NCBI RefSeq assembly: GCF_000067165.1
Contig: NC_010162.1
Coordinates: 5,649,001-5,713,000, forward strand
Source of the DNA: Sorangium cellulosum So ce56
GTDB lineage: Bacteria; Myxococcota_A; Polyangia; Polyangiales; Polyangiaceae
Reading direction: 5' to 3'
Length of the DNA stretch: 64,000 bases
Part shown: positions 16,388 through 23,871 of the stretch, in pieces
Position numbering within the stretch: the stretch's first letter is position 1
Layout: each line of letters begins with the position of its first letter
Translations under genes and position numbers: made by a program
The notes under the pieces: generated by a model
Seen by the model: only the letters and a program-made list of their open reading frames with translations
Told to the model about the DNA's origin: nothing
Databases searched by the model: none

Positions 16388-17143
16388 GCACGTAGGCACT
16401 TGTAGGGACCAGATCCGGGAACTTCCTCCACGCAAGCTCACGCATCGACACCAGAGGGTTTTATGGAAACAGCCCCCTCGTTCGGCCTACATGCCTACAG
16501 CCGGTCGAGGGGCGCCCTCTCGACGTCGGCCCGTCCCGGAACGCCGCGCGCTTCGCTCTGCCGCTGCGCGCCGGCCGCCCTGGCATCGGGCTCGGCGGTC
16601 GGGCTCGTGCTGGTGGCCCTCGACATCGTGGCCGCGCTGGGCTGGATCAGGGCGGGCGCGCTCGCCGATCGCCGCCGGCTGGATCGCGACGTCGCCCTCG
16701 ACCTCGGCGCCCTCGTGGGCCGTGGAGCCGCTCAGCATGGCGCCCTCGACCTCGGCGGAGTTCAGCCGCGCGGTGCGCTGACACTTCGCCGTGACGATTC
16801 GATCGCATGAAGCCTTAGTTTCCACGCATTTCAGCGCGCTGTTCGTCCCATCCCGTGGAGGCGAGCGCAACCCGACACGTCGGCCGGCGGCTCGATCGGC
16901 ACGTCCGCACCCGTGCTCGCCGTGGTCGACCTCGGAGCAGCCGCGCGCGATGTCCGCGTCTTGGCCGATGGATCGGCCAGGGGGCCGCCCAACTCCGGAC
17001 GCTCCGAGGTTGGATGCGCGGCCGTTGCGCTTGTGGCTGGTCGTCGCGCTGTGCGCTCACCGGACGCCCTTCCACGTGCCGGATGGTCGAGGCTGAGGTG
17101 CAAGCCGCTCGGAGCGTCAGCGGCCCTGTAGAGGGCGCCTGCG
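16388..17143. other. Poorly resolved prophage stretch
   Basis: No confident gene is present. The start contains a short direct-repeat cluster (TAGGCACGTAGGCACTTGTAGG). Besides the ORF at 16463, small plus-strand frames begin at the ATGs at 16950 and 17083 and have mixed coding character. They may be degenerate phage genes. The opposite strand is open across most of the region, but its residues look like antisense translation. Confidence 0.35.
16463..16810 (+). CDS. Possible small membrane protein of the prophage
   Basis: This is a 115-residue frame starting METAPSFGLHAYSRSRG. Its middle third has almost exclusively G/C third positions and encodes a hydrophobic segment (ASGSAVGLVLVALDIVAAL) followed by a charged region. 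This is compatible with one transmembrane helix. No family was recognised, and the ends are less convincing, so it may be spurious. Confidence 0.3.
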   Translation: METAPSFGLHAYSRSRGALSTSARPGTPRASLCRCAPAALASGSAVGLVLVALDIVAALGWIRAGALADRRRLDRDVALDLGALVGRGAAQHGALDLGGVQPRGALTLRRDDSIA

Positions 17144-17428
17144 GTGGCTTCGCAGCGCTGGTCGAGGTCGCCGGTCCACTTCCCGCTCGTCGTCACAGTG
17201 CTGGCCACCCTCGCCCAGCTGGCGGCCGAGATCGCGCTCGTCCTCCTGGCGCTCGTCGTTGACGCCCGCGAGCAGCGCATCGCAGCCGAGGGCGTTCCGG
17301 ACCCAGAGGTGGCCGCCGTTACCCCGGCGGCCCGCAACTGGCATCCGTTGCCAGTTGAACAACCGCGGTATGCCGCGACGGCCGTGAGGCTGCCCACGCA
17401 GGTCTGCCCCATGCGGCGGCGCTCGTGA
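17144..17428 (+). CDS. Small membrane-anchored prophage protein
   Basis: From the GTG at 17144, 94 residues include a long hydrophobic stretch (HFPLVVTVLATLAQLAAEIA, then LVLLALVV) followed by a soluble tail. Third positions are strongly G/C, and the stop overlaps the next gene's GTG by four bases (GTGA), the same coupling used elsewhere in this cluster. Function is unknown; a holin-like or accessory role is only a guess. Confidence 0.4.
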   Translation: MASQRWSRSPVHFPLVVTVLATLAQLAAEIALVLLALVVDAREQRIAAEGVPDPEVAAVTPAARNWHPLPVEQPRYAATAVRLPTQVCPMRRRS

Positions 17429-17802
17429 GCCACGGCATCGGCTCCGCACAGCGAGACCTCGTGGCGACGCTGGCCGACCATCCGGCCGGCCTGTCGCTGC
17501 GCCGGTTGCGTCGACTGCATCTTCGGCATGTCCGCCGATCTCTTCGAGCACTCGTAGCTCGTGGCGTCATCAAAGCGCCCAACAACACTGGTGAGACAAT
17601 GGATAGAAATGTGCTTCAAGAGCATCTGAACCTTCGAGTCAATGGAGAGCTCCGCGCCGAGATCGAGGCGGTTTCGGGGCTGATGTCACGGGATGGCTTG
17701 ACCGTGAAGCGCGCCGCTGTGGCTCGCGCTGCTCTCGTTCGCGGCTTGCGCGCGATGCGGGATGAGCTCACCCGCGCAGCCGCTTCCGCCGAGGTCGCGT
17801 GA
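17425..17802 (+). CDS. Winged-helix/ribbon-helix type DNA-binding protein
   Basis: This 125-residue protein starts at the GTG at 17425. The first half (RDLVATLADHPAGLSLRRL, LRALVARGVIKAPNN) looks like a winged helix. The second half (MDRNVLQEHLNLRVNGELRA to LTVKRAAVARAALVRGLRAM) looks like a ribbon-helix-helix plus amphipathic helix. An ATG at 17599 with GGTGAG upstream could start the second half alone, so two overlapping products are possible. It is placed just before the terminase genes, where phages often carry regulators. Confidence 0.55.
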   Translation: MSHGIGSAQRDLVATLADHPAGLSLRRLRRLHLRHVRRSLRALVARGVIKAPNNTGETMDRNVLQEHLNLRVNGELRAEIEAVSGLMSRDGLTVKRAAVARAALVRGLRAMRDELTRAAASAEVA

Positions 17803-18374
17803 TGGCGCTTCGATCCGGACATGGGCGCGGTCGCGGTCGACCGCATGTCGAGGTGCTTCCGCCGGACGAGCTGCCGGCCGCAGCGGGCTCCAAATCGGTC
17901 CGTTCCGATCGGGGCCCTGATGGGCGGTTCACCCGCGGCAACACGGCGGCACGGGCGCGACGGCTCCGCGCCGGTGCTCTCGGAGGTGTGGGCGGCATCG
18001 ACTCGACCTCCGACGCCTTCAGGCCCTTCGCCAAATGGGGTCGGCGGTACGGTGCTCACCGACGCCGTGAACTCGCCGCGGCGCACGGCGGGGAGATCTC
18101 GGCCGGCGTCGGCGCGCTAGTCGAGTCGGCCGCGCTCGCCCTCGCGTCATCGCGGTACCTTCAGAACCAAGGCGCTGCGATCGGCGATCCTGAGCTGCTC
18201 AAGCGCGCGTCGGCGCTCGCCGCGGAGGCGAGGCAGAACGAGCTCGCCGCATGGGAGCTCGCCGCCCGCGAAGCGAAGGCGCGCGGTTCCAGCCGCCGCA
18301 CCGCGCTCGATCGCGTTCGCGAGCGTGCTGCGGCTCGACTGAACGAGCAAGCCGAGGGCGACGCCGAGCAGTGA
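17802..18374 (+). CDS. Putative terminase small subunit
   Basis: The ATG at 17802 shares one base with the previous stop (TGATG), giving 190 residues. A basic head with GRGRGRPHVEVLPPDELP and RGPDGRFTRGNTAARARRLR is followed by long helices (GGEISAGVGALVESAALALA, RASALAAEARQNELAAWELA) ending in a charged coil. Position immediately before the large terminase, with a four-base GTGA overlap, and the DNA-binding-plus-oligomerisation layout support the call. Sequence similarity alone is weak, as usual for small terminases. Confidence 0.55.
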   Translation: MALRSGHGRGRGRPHVEVLPPDELPAAAGSKSVRSDRGPDGRFTRGNTAARARRLRAGALGGVGGIDSTSDAFRPFAKWGRRYGAHRRRELAAAHGGEISAGVGALVESAALALASSRYLQNQGAAIGDPELLKRASALAAEARQNELAAWELAAREAKARGSSRRTALDRVRERAAARLNEQAEGDAEQ

Positions 18375-19615
18375 GCGACCACGGACGCCGCATCCTCGAC
18401 CATCTTCGCGCCGTCGATGCAGAGCTCGTAGCGCAGGGCTTTCCCGCGATCTCCGCGTGGTGGTGGTCGACCCTCGAGCGCTTCTACATGAGCGGCCGGC
18501 GCACCCTCGTGCTGCGCGTCGGACGCCGCGGAGGAAAGTCATCCACCCTCTGCCGCCTGGCGGTGGTCGAGGCGCTGTTCGGTGAGCACGACATCCCGCC
18601 CGGCGATGTTGGGACGGTGCCGATCGTGTCGACCTCGCGGGACGAGGCAGCGGCCCGCCTGCGGACCATCGAGGCGATCCTCCGCGCGCTCGGCGTCGAC
18701 TTCCGGAAGGCCGGCGAGGCCATCGAGTTGCAGCGCGACGACGGGGCGCCGGTCGCGTTCAAGGTCTTCGCCGCCTCGATCGCGGGGGTCTCCGGCTTCA
18801 CCGCCATCGCGGCGATCTGCGACGAGGTGGCGAAGTGGCAGGACCGAGATACGGCAGCCAACCCAGCTGAGGAAATCCTCACCTCTCTCCGTCCGACGAT
18901 GGCGACGCAACCCCAGGCGCGGCTGTTCCTCTCCTCGTCGCCGTTGTCGACGCTCGACGCGCACTATGACGCGTTCGAGCGGGGCGAGACGCCAACGCAG
19001 TGCGTGGCCCACGCGCCGACGTGGACCGCGAACCCCTCGATCTCGGAGCAGGACACGCGCGCGCTCGAAGCCGACGCGCGGGTGTGGGCTCGCGAGTACC
19101 GGGCGATCCCCCAGGCTGCGATCTCCGCTGCATTCGATCCCGATGCAGTCGATCGAGCATTTCGCGATCCGGGCTGCTCGTACCATGCTGGCGAACGGGT
19201 CCTCGTGCTCGACCCATCGAGCGGGCGCAATGATTCGTTCACATACGCTGTCGTCGGCTGGTCGTGGCCGCTGCTTCCGTTTGCCGCGTACGTGACGACC
19301 GACCTCACTGACGAGTGGGGCCGCATGATCGCGGGCAGCTGTGCCTACGCACTTGACGCCCGCGGCAACCGGATCGTGCGAAGCGACTACACCGGCCAGA
19401 TCATCCCCTTCCTCCAGGTCGACGAGATCGGCGGGATCGATGGCGCATTCTGGCAGAACATGCGCGGTGATGACGTCGTGGATCGACTCTGCGGTGTCTG
19501 CGAGGAGCACGCCATCCGTCGCGTCGTGTCCGACCAACGCGAAGCGCTCATGCTCGAAGCCGCGTTCGTGGCGCGCGGCTACAAGTTCACCGCGTACGAG
19601 CGAGCATCTCTATGA
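18371..19615 (+). pseudogene. Phage terminase large subunit, C-terminally truncated
   Basis: The start is the GTG at 18371, overlapping the previous stop. The 414 residues include an ATPase with Walker A LRVGRRGGKSSTLCRLA, a coupling motif region and Walker B FTAIAAICDEVAKW. The nuclease domain then begins, with RVLVLDPSSGRNDSFTYAVV as the first acidic strand and VVSDQREALMLEAAFVARGY further on. The frame ends abruptly at FTAYERASL. The remaining C-terminal nuclease residues are absent, and foreign sequence follows in another frame. The packaging motor is therefore probably inactive. No portal, capsid or tail genes follow. Confidence 0.75.
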
Positions 19616-19973
19616 TTATGAGCGACGCAACAACTTGCCGCGCGGGACATGCGGCTCGGCCAGCGATCCGAACAACCAGCATCTCCGCGGCGCGCTCCGA
19701 GAGGTCGATGGGATCAGCTCGACGCAGCAGGGCGGCGGAGCGCGAAACGCCTGTCCGAACTGCGGCGTGCTTTTCCGCAACCTCCAGAATCAGGCGAACC
19801 AGGGCGCACCGCCGAACGAGCTCGTGGATCTGGTGGGCCGCACCACGCCGGGCATCGACAATCCGAGCCCCGGATGGCAACAAGCGATGAACCAGGGCGC
19901 ACCGACGAGGAGCGCGAGGAGCCTCATGAACCCACGCAATGCAGCGAACATGCGGGTGCAGATGCCGCGCTGA
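19606..19973 (+). pseudogene. Headless C-terminal tip of a deaminase-like polymorphic toxin
   Basis: In the frame ending at TGA 19973 the text becomes protein-like exactly where the terminase is cut: YDYERRNNLPRGTCGSAS, DPNNQHLRGALREVDG, then GGGARNACPNCGVLF and an Asn/Pro-rich tail ending MRVQMPR. A P-C-x-x-C zinc motif after a Gly-rich turn is characteristic of deaminase-fold toxin tips (YwqJ-like), but the H/C-A-E half is not clear. No start codon exists in this frame after the junction, so it is a 5'-truncated fossil. The gene nine bases downstream could be its immunity partner. Confidence 0.4.
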
Positions 19974-19982
19974 GGGCCCACC

Positions 19983-21707
19983 ATGGAGATTTCCCTTTTC
20001 GCCATCGAGACCCTCGCCCGCCGTGGCATCGTCCGCAGCGAGGCGCGTCGGGCCGGACGCGATCGACTGGAAAAGTTGTTGCGTCTGAACGGGCTTCCCA
20101 CCCACGAAGCGCTGTTCGCCGCCGAGGCTGCGATCGGCGGCTTCGCCGGCTCGGACCGCGCGCGGGACCCGCTGGAGCTTGCGAGCGGCGGTTCCTTCGG
20201 TCCCCCATCGCGAGATTGGTGGGAGATCCTCCTCGGCCCAGCGGCGCTGCTGGAACGCAACATGACGAGGGCGCTGTCCCGCGCCGGCTGTTGGCCCATC
20301 GGGATCAGCGCGCCTTTCGCAGCATTCGCGGGGCTCGATCCGTACCTGCGCGTCTCACATGACCGCGCGGAACGCTCGCTGGGAATGGTCGACGTCCTGC
20401 TGAGCGACGACGGAACCGTCTCCGTGGAGGGCTCTTCGACGGGATACGCACTGGTGCCCTACGCAACGTCCCCCGTGATCCTGGTCGAGAAGCTCGCGCG
20501 CTTCCTCGACATCGCGCAGCGCGGCCTCCACCACCTGCGCCTCGAAGCCCGCCCGCGCGCAGGCGCCCGGCTCGCGGAGGCGCTCGGCGCCCGGCCTGTG
20601 GCGGTGGCGAGCGATGCCTACCACACGGTCTGGGACGCCGAGGATCTTGTCATCCTCGACGGGCACCCCTCGGGCGCCGCTCCGGACCGGACGCTCGTCT
20701 TCGCCAGATCGGTCGAGCGGCTCGCCCGGGCAGTCGAAGCGCTCGCGGGCTCGCCGGCGGTCGCGGCGATCGCCTGCGACGAGATCACCGTGGCTCTTCG
20801 CGATCCGGGCGAAGCCCCCGCGCCGGCGAGCCGCGGGCTCGTGCCCGTCGGCCTGGACCGGCCCGAGGAGCGGGGAGCGCTGCGCATCGAGCGCACCGCG
20901 TCAGGCGTCTCCCTCGTCCAGGAGCGCGACTTCGGCGGGCGTGTGCTCGAGCGCCGCGAGCTCCCGCCGGTGGGCGACCGGCTCGCGCACACGCGATGGA
21001 TGCTCGCTGCCGAGGGGTTTCGGGGCGTGCTCACCGACCGCGCGGTAAACGCCCTGCGCGCGCGGGGGGTACTCCGGGATCCGCAGCGCGCCGCCTCGCG
21101 CGCCCGCCTCGAGGAGCTGCTCGCACCTCACGGCGTCGCGGCCAGTGAACCACTGTTCGCGTTCGAGCAGCACGCGGGCGGCCTCTGTGTCTCCCGCGAC
21201 CACGGAGAGCACACCTGGCTGGGCCCCGCGCTCGAGATCGAGGGCGGCGTCCTGCCCCGCAACGGGTTGGTGCCGATCGGCGCCTTCTCCAGGGGCCTGT
21301 ACTTCATGGCCGCCGACGGCGCGATCCTCGCCGACGACGGGGTGGTGGAGCGCTTCGTCTTCGCCGATTCGTGGCGCATCTTCCTGGAGCGGTTCGCCCT
21401 GGGGCACGAGGCTCCGGACGTGATCCCGGAGTGGCCGGCCCGCCATCGCGCGAGCCTCTCCGAGGACGTGGGCGAGGCGCTGGCGCGGGCTCTCGGCGTC
21501 CCGCGCGCACCCGAGCTCAGCGACCGGACGCAGTCGTTCTGGACGAGCGACGACCTGGTGATCTGGTCGACGCCCGCCTACCTCGAGTTCTGCGTGTCCC
21601 CCTGTATCCTCTACGCGGACGAACCTGCGGTGATCGAGCAGGCGCTCGCATGGATCCAGGCGAACCACCCTGAGCTGAGCATCGAGCGGAGCGAGGCCAC
21701 GCGCTGA
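19983..21707 (+). CDS. Two-fold repeated hypothetical protein, candidate immunity protein
   Basis: This 574-residue protein starts at the ATG at 19983. It consists of two related halves: RDRLEKLLRLNGLPTHEALF...GCWPIGISAPFAAFAGLD in the first and RARLEELLAPHGVAASEPLF...GLVPIGAFSRGLYFMAAD in the second. The pattern (a helical lead, a W/L-G-P-A segment, then a P-I-G strand) resembles SUKH-like immunity folds but was not matched to a named family. It has no signal peptide. It follows the toxin-like fragment by nine bases, the usual spacing of toxin-immunity pairs, so protection against that toxin is inferred from position. Confidence 0.6.
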   Translation: MEISLFAIETLARRGIVRSEARRAGRDRLEKLLRLNGLPTHEALFAAEAAIGGFAGSDRARDPLELASGGSFGPPSRDWWEILLGPAALLERNMTRALSRAGCWPIGISAPFAAFAGLDPYLRVSHDRAERSLGMVDVLLSDDGTVSVEGSSTGYALVPYATSPVILVEKLARFLDIAQRGLHHLRLEARPRAGARLAEALGARPVAVASDAYHTVWDAEDLVILDGHPSGAAPDRTLVFARSVERLARAVEALAGSPAVAAIACDEITVALRDPGEAPAPASRGLVPVGLDRPEERGALRIERTASGVSLVQERDFGGRVLERRELPPVGDRLAHTRWMLAAEGFRGVLTDRAVNALRARGVLRDPQRAASRARLEELLAPHGVAASEPLFAFEQHAGGLCVSRDHGEHTWLGPALEIEGGVLPRNGLVPIGAFSRGLYFMAADGAILADDGVVERFVFADSWRIFLERFALGHEAPDVIPEWPARHRASLSEDVGEALARALGVPRAPELSDRTQSFWTSDDLVIWSTPAYLEFCVSPCILYADEPAVIEQALAWIQANHPELSIERSEATR

Positions 21708-21844
21708 TCGAGCGCCGGCACGGTGGCGCATCCTGTTCCTGCCGCCGCAGACTGTGGAATGAACGCCGCCCCGTTGACGACGCGGCGGCGGAGGGCGCTC
21801 CGTTGGGCCACATCGGAGCTGCCCTCGACGGGGAGACAGGCGGA

Positions 21845-21906
21845 AACTATGAACATCGCTACTGTTTCCGGCGATCGCTCGTCATCGACCGGTTTCTCTG
21901 GCGGGA
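21845..21906. repeat. 62-bp dispersed repeat, copy 2
   Basis: This is the second copy of the element at 3615-3676, with the same orientation and no gaps. It lies between the end of the two-fold repeated protein and the truncated monooxygenase-like ORF. The flanks outside the 62 bp do not align, which fits independent insertion or recombination at the element. Confidence 0.6.
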
Positions 21907-21937
21907 TTTCTGACACGCGGAACCAGGCAGCCCACGC

Positions 21938-22126
21938 ATGAGCCGGACGATCCACGTCGCCATCACCCGGCGCGTCCGCAAGGAGCACGCCGAGGCGTTC
22001 GAGCGAGACCTGGCCGAGCTCGCGCGCCGGCTCGCGACCGGCGACTCCACCAGCATCCCCCCTCGCCGAAGCGCGCCGGCGCCCGGGCGCGGCGCCCATG
22101 CGCGCTCTCCGCGGCTCACCGCCTGA
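21938..22126 (+). pseudogene. N-terminal fragment of an antibiotic-biosynthesis-monooxygenase (ABM) domain protein
   Basis: The first 35 residues, MSRTIHVAITRRVRKEHAEA followed by FERDLAELARRL, match the first strand and helix of ABM-type dimeric ferredoxin-like proteins. The frame then turns into a Pro/Arg-rich tail with no further fold and stops at 22126. Its end overlaps the convergent sigma54 activator gene by 11 bases. It is interpreted as a gene cut short by rearrangement. Confidence 0.5.
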
Positions 22127-23606
22127 TGTCGTACTTGTCCAGCTTGTAGAGCAGCGCGCGCCGCGAGATGCCGAGCCGCTTCGCCGCGCGCGTCTGGTTG
22201 TTCCCCTCGGCGGCGAGGGCGTCCTCGATGCTCCGCTTCTCCAGCTCGGCGAGGCGCGCCGGCATCGTCCCGCCGTCCACGGACGGCGGTGGCGCCCCCG
22301 CGCTCGCCGGAGGTGCGCCCGCGCCCGCGCTCGCGGGGGGCGCGGCGCCCTCGGCGCCCTCCACCACGGAGGCCGGAAGGTGCTCGACCTCGATGACGCC
22401 GCCCTCGGCCAGCACGACGGCGTGCTCCACCGCGTTGCGCAGCTCGCGCAGGTTGCCGGGCCACGCGTGCGCCTCGAGCGCCTGCATCGCCGCGGGCGCG
22501 AAGCGCGGCGCCCGCTCCCCCATGCGCCCGGCGACCTGCTGCGCGAAGCGGTGCGCGAGCAACGCGATCTCGGCGCGCCGCTCGCGCAGCGGCGGGACGC
22601 GGAGGACGAACGTGCTGATGCGATAGTAGAGATCCTGCCGGAACCTCCCGGCCGCCACCTCGGCCTGGAGGTCCCGGTGCGTCGCGCACACGACGCGCAC
22701 GTCGAGCTCGATCTCCTGCGTGCCGCCGATCCGGGCCACGCGCCGGCTCTCGAGCACGCGCAGCAGCTTGGCCTGCATGGCGAGGGGCAGCTCGCCGATC
22801 TCGTCGAGCAGCAGCGTGCCGCCCTGCGCCGCCTCGAAGTAGCCGATCTTGCGGCGATCCGCCCCGGTGAAGGCGGCCTTCTCGTGCCCGAAGAGCTCGC
22901 TCTCGAGCAGCGCCTCGGGCAGCGCCGCGCAGCTGAGCCTCACGAACGGGCCCCCGGCGCGCGGGCTGATGCGGTGGAGCTGCTCGGAGACGACCTCTTT
23001 CCCCGCGCCCGTCTCGCCGAGCACGAGCACCGTCGTCTGCGCGCGCGCGAGGCGCTGCACCACCTGGAAGACCTTCACCATCGCCTCGTCCGCGACGACG
23101 AACCCGGCGCCGGCGCCGGAGGGCGGGCCCTCCAGCGCCTCCGGCGCGGCCCCCGGCGGCGCCGCCTCGACGGGCGCCGGCGCCGCGATCGCGACGACGA
23201 TCTCGGCCGGGCCGATGCGGATCACGTCGCCGCCGGCGAGGGCCCGCTCCGCCCCGCGCACGACGGCGCCGTTCACCGACGTGCCATTGCGGCTCCCGAG
23301 GTCGACGAGCGCGACGGCCTGGCCCCGCCGCGCGACGCGCGCGTGGTTGCGCGAGACGCGGGCGTCGTCCACGCAGACCGTGGACTCCGGCGCGCGACCG
23401 ACCGCGACCACATCACCGTCGGTGAGATCGATCACCCGCGCCGCGCCATCACCGGCGCGGACGATCAGGGAGGCCTGACCCTGCGGCGTCCGCTCGCTGG
23501 GCGCGCTCTCCGCGGCGTCGAGCTCGGTCGCGACCTCGGCCGCGGTAGGCGGCGGCGCCGCGCTCGGCGGAGAGGCTGCCTGTCGACGAGGGTCTCGCTC
23601 CGCCAT
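22116..23606 (-). CDS. FHA-domain sigma54-dependent transcriptional activator
   Basis: This 496-residue protein starts at the ATG at 23606. Residues about 50-130 form an FHA domain (VAVGRAPESTVCVDDARVSR, NHARVARRG, SRNGTSVNG) that reads phosphothreonine. The AAA+ core has Walker A VLGETGAGKEVV, the sigma54-contact loop KAAFTGA (canonically GAFTGA), Walker B GGTLLLDEIGELP and the R-finger region. The C-terminus is a Fis-type helix-turn-helix (NNQTRAAKRLGISRRALLYK). FHA-sigma54 activators are a myxobacterial speciality that couple Ser/Thr kinases to promoters. Its start lies seven bases from a perfect inverted repeat, and the divergent neighbour has a sigma54-type promoter, so regulation of itself and of that gene is likely. 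Confidence 0.93.
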   Translation of the reverse strand: MAERDPRRQAASPPSAAPPPTAAEVATELDAAESAPSERTPQGQASLIVRAGDGAARVIDLTDGDVVAVGRAPESTVCVDDARVSRNHARVARRGQAVALVDLGSRNGTSVNGAVVRGAERALAGGDVIRIGPAEIVVAIAAPAPVEAAPPGAAPEALEGPPSGAGAGFVVADEAMVKVFQVVQRLARAQTTVLVLGETGAGKEVVSEQLHRISPRAGGPFVRLSCAALPEALLESELFGHEKAAFTGADRRKIGYFEAAQGGTLLLDEIGELPLAMQAKLLRVLESRRVARIGGTQEIELDVRVVCATHRDLQAEVAAGRFRQDLYYRISTFVLRVPPLRERRAEIALLAHRFAQQVAGRMGERAPRFAPAAMQALEAHAWPGNLRELRNAVEHAVVLAEGGVIEVEHLPASVVEGAEGAAPPASAGAGAPPASAGAPPPSVDGGTMPARLAELEKRSIEDALAAEGNNQTRAAKRLGISRRALLYKLDKYDIRR

Positions 23607-23612
23607 GCCGTT

Positions 23613-23651
23613 CGAGGGTTGCGCAAGTGTACGACGCTTGCGCAACCCTCG
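23613..23651. promoter_or_regulatory. Perfect 15-bp inverted repeat (probable activator site)
   Basis: The left arm CGAGGGTTGCGCAAG (23613-23627) and right arm CTTGCGCAACCCTCG (23637-23651) are exact reverse complements around a nine-base centre. It lies between divergent genes, against the start codon of the sigma54 activator and about 65 bp upstream of the sigma54-type promoter of the GH114 gene. This is the expected place for an upstream activator sequence. Binding by the adjacent activator's Fis domain is inferred. Confidence 0.65.
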
Positions 23652-23696
23652 GCAACGGCAGCGCGCGCCGCCGCGCGGAAGACGCGGAGCGCGCGC

Positions 23697-23712
23697 TGGT
23701 CCCCGCCTTGCA
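23697..23712 (+). promoter_or_regulatory. Sigma54-type (-24/-12) promoter
   Basis: The sequence TGGTCCCCGCCTTGCA has TGG, exactly eight bases, then TTGCA, matching the invariant GG and GC spacing and most of the -12 box of sigma54 promoters. The middle CACG of the -24 box is not conserved. It sits about 160 bp before the GH114 start codon and downstream of the inverted repeat, giving a coherent activator-promoter-gene layout. Confidence 0.5.
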
Positions 23713-23871
23713 GTGCCTCCGCGGCGCGCACGGACCAGCGCCTCTCTGGCGCGCGGAGGCGCTGCGGGAGCCGCGATCGCCGGGAGCCATCGCGGGGACC
23801 GGAGCGTCTCGAGGCGCGTCGCGCCGACGTGCGCCTGGCTTCACGAACGACCAACACGACAGGAGACGAGC

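Noticed and set aside
16487..16870. Minus-strand 127-codon frame in the prophage
   Set aside because: The opposite frame at 16463 has better third-position G/C bias, and the minus translation shows no motif.
13086..19615. Integrase, tRNA attachment site or att repeats for the prophage fragment
   Set aside because: I looked for a tyrosine or serine recombinase, a tRNA 3' end and matching flanking repeats and saw none.
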